A stretch of DNA of 12,748 nucleotides from Paraglomus occultum (lineage: Eukaryota > Glomeromycota > Glomeromycetes > Paraglomerales > Paraglomeraceae). Location of the stretch: NCBI GenBank assembly GCA_910592205.1, contig CAJVPJ010001058.1, positions 1 to 12,748 on the forward strand. Direction: 5' to 3'. The notes beneath the pieces are model-generated. The model worked only from the letters and a program-made list of their open reading frames with translations, did no database searches and was not told the DNA's origin. A program made the translations under genes and the position numbers. Shown piece by piece: positions 9,390 through 12,748 of the stretch; the first letter of the stretch is position 1; the number at the start of each line of letters is the position of its first letter.

Positions 9390-9639
9390 TGCAAAACCCA
9401 GCCCCAGCTCCAGTAGGAAATCCAGCTAATCAAAATCCTGCTGAAAACCCAACCCCGGTGCAAAATGCGACACCAGCTGAAACCCAATTCCGATGCAAAA
9501 CCAAGCTCCAGCACCCATTCCCGAAGGCGACCTCATTTCGTTCGATGAAAATCCGTCGATGACCAGCCAAGAGAGGCAAGAGAACCGGCAGTGGACTTTT
9601 AACCCAGATATTGGATCTGTATCAAGTTCTAATATATGA
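9389..9639 (+). pseudogene. Pro/Asn/Gln/Ala-repeat protein, broken by one frameshift
   Basis: From ATG 9389 the frame encodes about six loose units of the type NPAP, NPANQ, NPAE, NPTPVQ, NATPAE. At about 9481 the repeat continues (NPIPMQNQAPAPIP) only in another frame. It then passes into an acidic stretch, EGDLISFDENP, and a Gln/Arg segment, ending at TGA 9637-9639. The continuity of the repeat across the frame change shows a single-base indel rather than two genes. Such Pro-rich linkers occur in structural or gag-like proteins of mobile elements, but I recognise no family. Probably an accessory gene of the element remnant. Confidence 0.5.
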
Positions 9640-9692
9640 TACTCAGGAAGAACAAAAAAAGTAACCAATTCTAACGATAGATGAATAATAAT

Positions 9693-10144
9693 ATGACTAT
9701 AAAACCAGAAATAATAAATAATAAAATATTTAGATCAAAGCCTATACCTAAAACTGACAAAGAATGGTTTGATTTATGGAGGCGAAGTATGTGATTACTA
9801 TGCATTCATACAAAAAGGATACTATGCCGAAAATGAGCCTTTAGATTTCTTTGAATCAATCGAAGAAAAGATTGCTGATTTTTATAAGAGAGAGTTAGCT
9901 TAAAAGGTGGACAATTGGATTAAATGCATGTATGAAGAAAATTACACCGGAAACTCCAGACCCTATATATAAAACTTTCCCATTCAAACATGAAACAATA
10001 GAAATTATTAGAGAAGATCGAACTAACGCAACAATAGAAAAAGGATATAACGAAATTATAGATCAAATAGAAGGCGAGGCATCGCAAGAAGCAAATAATT
10101 CTGAACAATATATCACTTCTCAGTCGGGCAACTTCAATTTATAA
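9693..10144 (+). pseudogene. Broken acidic/lysine-rich ORF directly upstream of the polymerase relic
   Basis: Three frames read on from each other. The first runs 9693-9794 (MTIKPEIINNK..., TGA). The second runs from 9790 to TAA 9901 (DYYAFIQKGYY..., FFESIEEKI) and on past that stop to about 9931. The third runs 9932-10144. The last one ends in NNSEQYIT, which resembles the segment preceding the FIDS-like part of protein-primed polymerases. The 3' part may therefore be the polymerase N-terminal region joined by a frameshift near 10112-10117. The N-terminal part shows none of the usual ExoI/ExoII motifs. It is either a separate small gene of the element or the highly diverged start of the polymerase gene. 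Confidence 0.45.
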
Positions 10145-12225
10145 ATAGTATAAACTTTTCGTTACCGAGTTTAGCTAAGATGGCAGAAAATTTACGAGAT
10201 GAAAAAAAGGCCGAAAACAAAACACCAGAACAGCTTGCCAAATGTTTTCCAATTATGTCGAAATTCATCTCATCTCATTTGTTATCATTGCTTACGCGTA
10301 AAGGAACTTTTCCATATACATATGTAAATGATTAAATAATAAAACAAATTAATGAGACACAGCTCCCATCACGTAAAGATTTTAATAGTGATTTAGATGG
10401 GTTTAATTACTGTGATTATAATTGTAGAATAGAAAAATGAGAGCATGGAGAGAAGATAGGGAAATGCAAACATAAATGTCAGAAATGTAAGCATAAAGAA
10501 GAACCAGGTAATTGCAATAAATGTAAAGAAAATAAAGAATGTGAACACGAAAAAAATTTATACCATATCTCAAAAGGATTATGATTTTGCACATATGGTC
10601 TGGCGAGAAACAGAATGCAAGACTTTTGGAGATTATCACGATATCTATCTTAAAACTGATGTATTGATCTTAGCAGACGCATTCGAGGCATTCCGTAAAG
10701 CCTCATATCCAGCATTCAAGCTCGATCCAGCAAATTATTTAACCGCACCAGGTCTAGCATGGGACGCATGTATGAAGGTAATTAAAGTTAAGCTGGAATT
10801 ATTTAATGAGCATCAAGGGGATATGCACGATTTCTTTACAGCCATGAAAAGAAGTAGAATGTCTTTGGCTAGACGATGTATAGCTAGAGCTAATATTTCA
10901 GGATTAGAAGGGTATGACGGAAAAAAGGCAAAAAAATGGTTGCTCTACTTAGATGCAAATAATCTTTATGGCTGGGTAATGTCTCAATATTTACCAACCA
11001 GTGGATATCTACTCATCCACTAGAAGCAATTCATTCATTAGTGCAGAAAATTTTAAGATTAAAAGAAAAATCAAATCAAGGATGTTGTTTAGAGGTTAAG
11101 TTATCAATTCCAAAAGAATTACATCCAAAGTTTCGGGACTATCCTATGTGTCCAGAACGAATAAAAGTACCATATGATTGGTATAGTTCAAAACAAAAAG
11201 AATGGGCAGGTAAACAACGCTCAAATACTGAAAAACTTATACTAACTCTTCATGATAAAGATCACTGTTATACATTATAGAAATTTACAGCAGTGTATAA
11301 GAGAGGGATACATTTTCGAAAAAATATATCGAGTTCTGAGTTTCGAACAATCTCCTTGGATGAAACCCTATATAGCAATGAATACGCAACGACGAGCAAA
11401 AGCAAAAAATGTATTCGAAAGAGATTTCTGGAAGTTAATGAATAACTCTGTATTTGGGAAAACTATGGAAGATGTTAGAATGCGAGTAAATATTGATTTA
11501 CGCAGACTAATTTCAGATCCTGCATTTGTTAGTCGTAAAATATTCTACGGAGCTAATCTAGTAGCTGTACATTGAAGACAGACTAATGTAAACCTGAATA
11601 TGTAGGGGCATGTATTCTCGATCTTTCTAAATATTGTATGTATGATTTTTGATAACGGATACCTTAAAAAGAAATACGGAAATCGGGTGAAACTTTTATA
11701 TACTGATACTGATTCGTTAATTATAGTTATTGAGACGGAAAATATATATCAAGACATGATCGATGATTGTGATTTATTCGATTTCAGCGATTACCCTGAA
11801 GACCATTGGGTAATAAAGAATCTTCCAGAAGATCAATGGATAATTAATGAAGAAGGTAAGCGTGTCTTAAGAAATACAAAAGTTATAGATAAGTGAAAGG
11901 ATGAAAACGGGGGAGATCGAGCTATTGGCTATGCAGGAGTTCGTGCAAAATGTTATAGCGTTGTGTGCGAAAATTCACGAAAAAAATATGATCAAAGCTA
12001 AAGGTCTTAAAAAGTCTCTCATCAAGAAAGCTTCACATAAATATTCGAAAACTGTGTTTTAGAAGGAAAAGAGGATCAACCACGAACCGCTCAATTCCTC
12101 CGAAGTTACGGACATCGAATGTATAGAATAAAGCAAACAAAGAGAAGTGTTAACCCACTAGATACAAAATTGAAAATAATGTAACGACATATTTATATGG
12201 GGATTGTGAAATTCCGGAAGAATAA
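10114..12225 (+). pseudogene. Protein-primed family-B DNA polymerase (Polinton-type PolB) pseudogene
   Basis: In its live form this enzyme replicates linear DNA from a protein primer. The relic reads through at least seven frame changes (near 10545, 11005, 11270, 11596, 11650, 11985, 12050 and 12175). In-frame stops include TAA 10333, TGA 10438, TGA 11573 and TGA 11894. Motifs in order: FPIMSKF region (about 10230); ExoIII-like YLKTD within the YHDIYLKTDVLILAD stretch; DPANYLTAPGLAWDA; motif A LDANNLYG from about 10949; motif B KLMNNSVFGKTMED (11432-11473); motif C YTDTDS (11699-11716). The C-terminus ends GDCEIPEE at TAA 12223-12225. The N-terminal ExoI and ExoII motifs are not visible. The frame change near 11650 sits in a run of five Ts. 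A Cys/His-rich insertion lies before ExoIII. No working protein is possible. Confidence 0.92.
10465..10548 (+). other. Cys/His-rich zinc-cluster-like insertion in the polymerase relic
   Basis: Within the polymerase frame, codons from 10465 give C-x-H-x-C-x2-C-x-H-x6-C-x2-C-x5-C-x-H, preceded by an extra Cys pair (YCDYNC, about 10411-10428). It sits where Polinton-type polymerases usually pass directly from the LPxxxxF segment to the DYxHAxxVW segment before ExoIII. It therefore looks like an added metal-binding loop of roughly 50 residues. The frame is lost just after, at about 10545. Comparison with the usual arrangement is from memory. Confidence 0.6.
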
Positions 12226-12351
12226 ACACCCAACTAAATTGTTCTACTTATTGTAATAAATATGTCTATTTTTTATGATCAATAGAAAATAAATATAACA
12301 ATTAAATAAAAAACTTAGTTAATAAAATACACACGTTTGAGGATACACAAC
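12226..12351. other. AT-rich spacer between polymerase relic and F-box relic
   Basis: About 125 bp of A/T-dominated sequence containing several AATAAA-like words (for example around 12290 and 12306). I see no gene in it. It could have held the 3' end of the polymerase gene and the promoter of the F-box gene. Confidence 0.4.
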
Positions 12352-12748
12352 ATGCATACAAATAACCCACTGATATTATTGCTGAAATTGTCTCAAAACT
12401 TCCATTAGAGGATTTAGATAACTGTATTCAAATTAGCCGCACATGGTGTAAAGAAGTTTGTCATGAACTTTATAAGAGGCGTAAAAACTTTAATACAAAA
12501 TACGATGATTTATTGGAGAAACTAGACAGATGCCATAGACAATCGGATATAAATGATAATGAAATTGAGCCTATATATAATAATGCATTAATAACATTTG
12601 ATAAGCATAAAAGTAGAAAGGTATTTATTAAATAAAAATCTGATCTTCAGTAAAAGAATTAGAAATGCGATATTGAAGAAGATAATTATGGAAACCCATT
12701 AGATTCATATAATTTTGGAGAAGATACATTCGAATATATAAAATATCT
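12352..12748 (+). pseudogene. F-box protein pseudogene, 3' end beyond the window
   Basis: F-box proteins link substrates to SCF ubiquitin ligases through Skp1. The ATG at 12352 opens MHTNNP. The F-box itself reads only in a shifted frame from 12366: PTDIIAEIVSKLPLEDL followed by ISRTWCKEV, matching the family pattern of LPxxI, LPxxDL and a CxxVSRxW-type Trp. The same frame then gives a Lys/Asp/Asn-rich stretch, reaches TAA 12633, and continues past two further stops into coding-like NYGNPLDSYNFGED-type sequence to the window edge. The frameshift at about 12364 and three stops indicate a dead copy. F-box and BTB-type families are often expanded near mobile elements in early-diverging fungi. 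It could be host-derived or carried by the element. Confidence 0.72.

Larger units (their letters stand above)
9282..12225 (+). mobile_element. Decayed Polinton/Maverick-like element remnant
   Basis: All recognisable pieces here run on the plus strand and use A-rich codons (AAA, GAA, ATA, AAT), unlike the genes to the left. The diagnostic part is the protein-primed family-B DNA polymerase relic at about 10114-12225. It is preceded by short broken ORFs without known homologues. I see no integrase, packaging ATPase, protease or capsid genes, no terminal inverted repeats and no flanking duplications. The call therefore rests on the polymerase alone. A linear-plasmid-like or other PolB-bearing element is an alternative. 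The many frameshifts show it is dead. Confidence 0.6.

Noticed and set aside
10333-11896. TGA codons in the polymerase read as Trp, suggesting a mitochondrial-code plasmid
   Set aside because: Three TGAs fall in frame, but in-frame TAA and many indels are also present, the motifs are Polinton-like, and the neighbouring genes are nuclear. Simple decay explains it.
1-12748. tRNA genes, rRNA, CRISPR arrays, bacterial-type operons
   Set aside because: I looked for tRNA B-box-like words, regularly spaced repeats and ribosome-binding-site-led gene strings and saw none. Spliceosomal introns throughout make this eukaryotic nuclear DNA.

Overview
The window looks like nuclear DNA of a fungus. It holds two multi-intron housekeeping-type genes with short introns (63-115 bp, mostly GTAAGT-like donors), one short intron-containing gene for a predicted secreted cysteine-rich peptide, and an A-rich tract of decayed mobile-element sequence. 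The lipase N-terminus, the protein-primed DNA polymerase relic and an F-box relic together suggest an early-diverging, Mucoromycota/Glomeromycotina-type fungus. That assignment is inference from memory of such proteins, not a search result.

Layout. 1-3351 (+): a SAC-family phosphoinositide phosphatase, cut at its 5' end by the window edge. I resolve 19 exons, including a 5-nt microexon, that join into one open frame with an intact CX5R active site and a C-terminal hSac2-like region. 3352-3695: a short tail-to-tail intergenic stretch with facing poly(A) signals. 3696-6463 (-): a complete eight-exon hormone-sensitive-lipase-like alpha/beta hydrolase of 708 residues with membrane-type N-terminal segments, Ser/Asp/His catalytic candidates and a basic, Ser-rich insertion. 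6464-7466: about 1 kb of divergent upstream DNA without a convincing gene. 7467-7887 (+): a three-exon gene for a 90-residue secreted peptide with eight cysteines in CxxC/CxC pairs. 7888-9281: mostly empty, with two weak small ORFs (a 56-residue signal-peptide-like ORF and a 57-residue Cys-rich ORF on the minus strand) and AT-rich sequence.

9282-12225 (+): remnants of a Polinton/Maverick-like (or related linear-plasmid/virus-like) element. These are a Pro/Asn/Gln-repeat ORF with one frameshift, a broken acidic ORF, and a family-B protein-primed DNA polymerase pseudogene. The polymerase keeps recognisable ExoIII, A, B and C motifs but is broken by many frameshifts and stops, and it carries a Cys/His-rich zinc-cluster-like insertion. 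12352-12748 (+): an F-box pseudogene that runs off the window.

The phosphatase and the lipase both concern lipid metabolism or signalling, but they are separate convergent transcription units and nothing in the sequence shows a shared function. The element remnant adjoins the secreted-peptide region and is decayed, so I see no active system here. The least expected signals are the microexon, the Cys-paired secreted peptide with two usable splice acceptors, and the Cys/His insertion in the polymerase relic.
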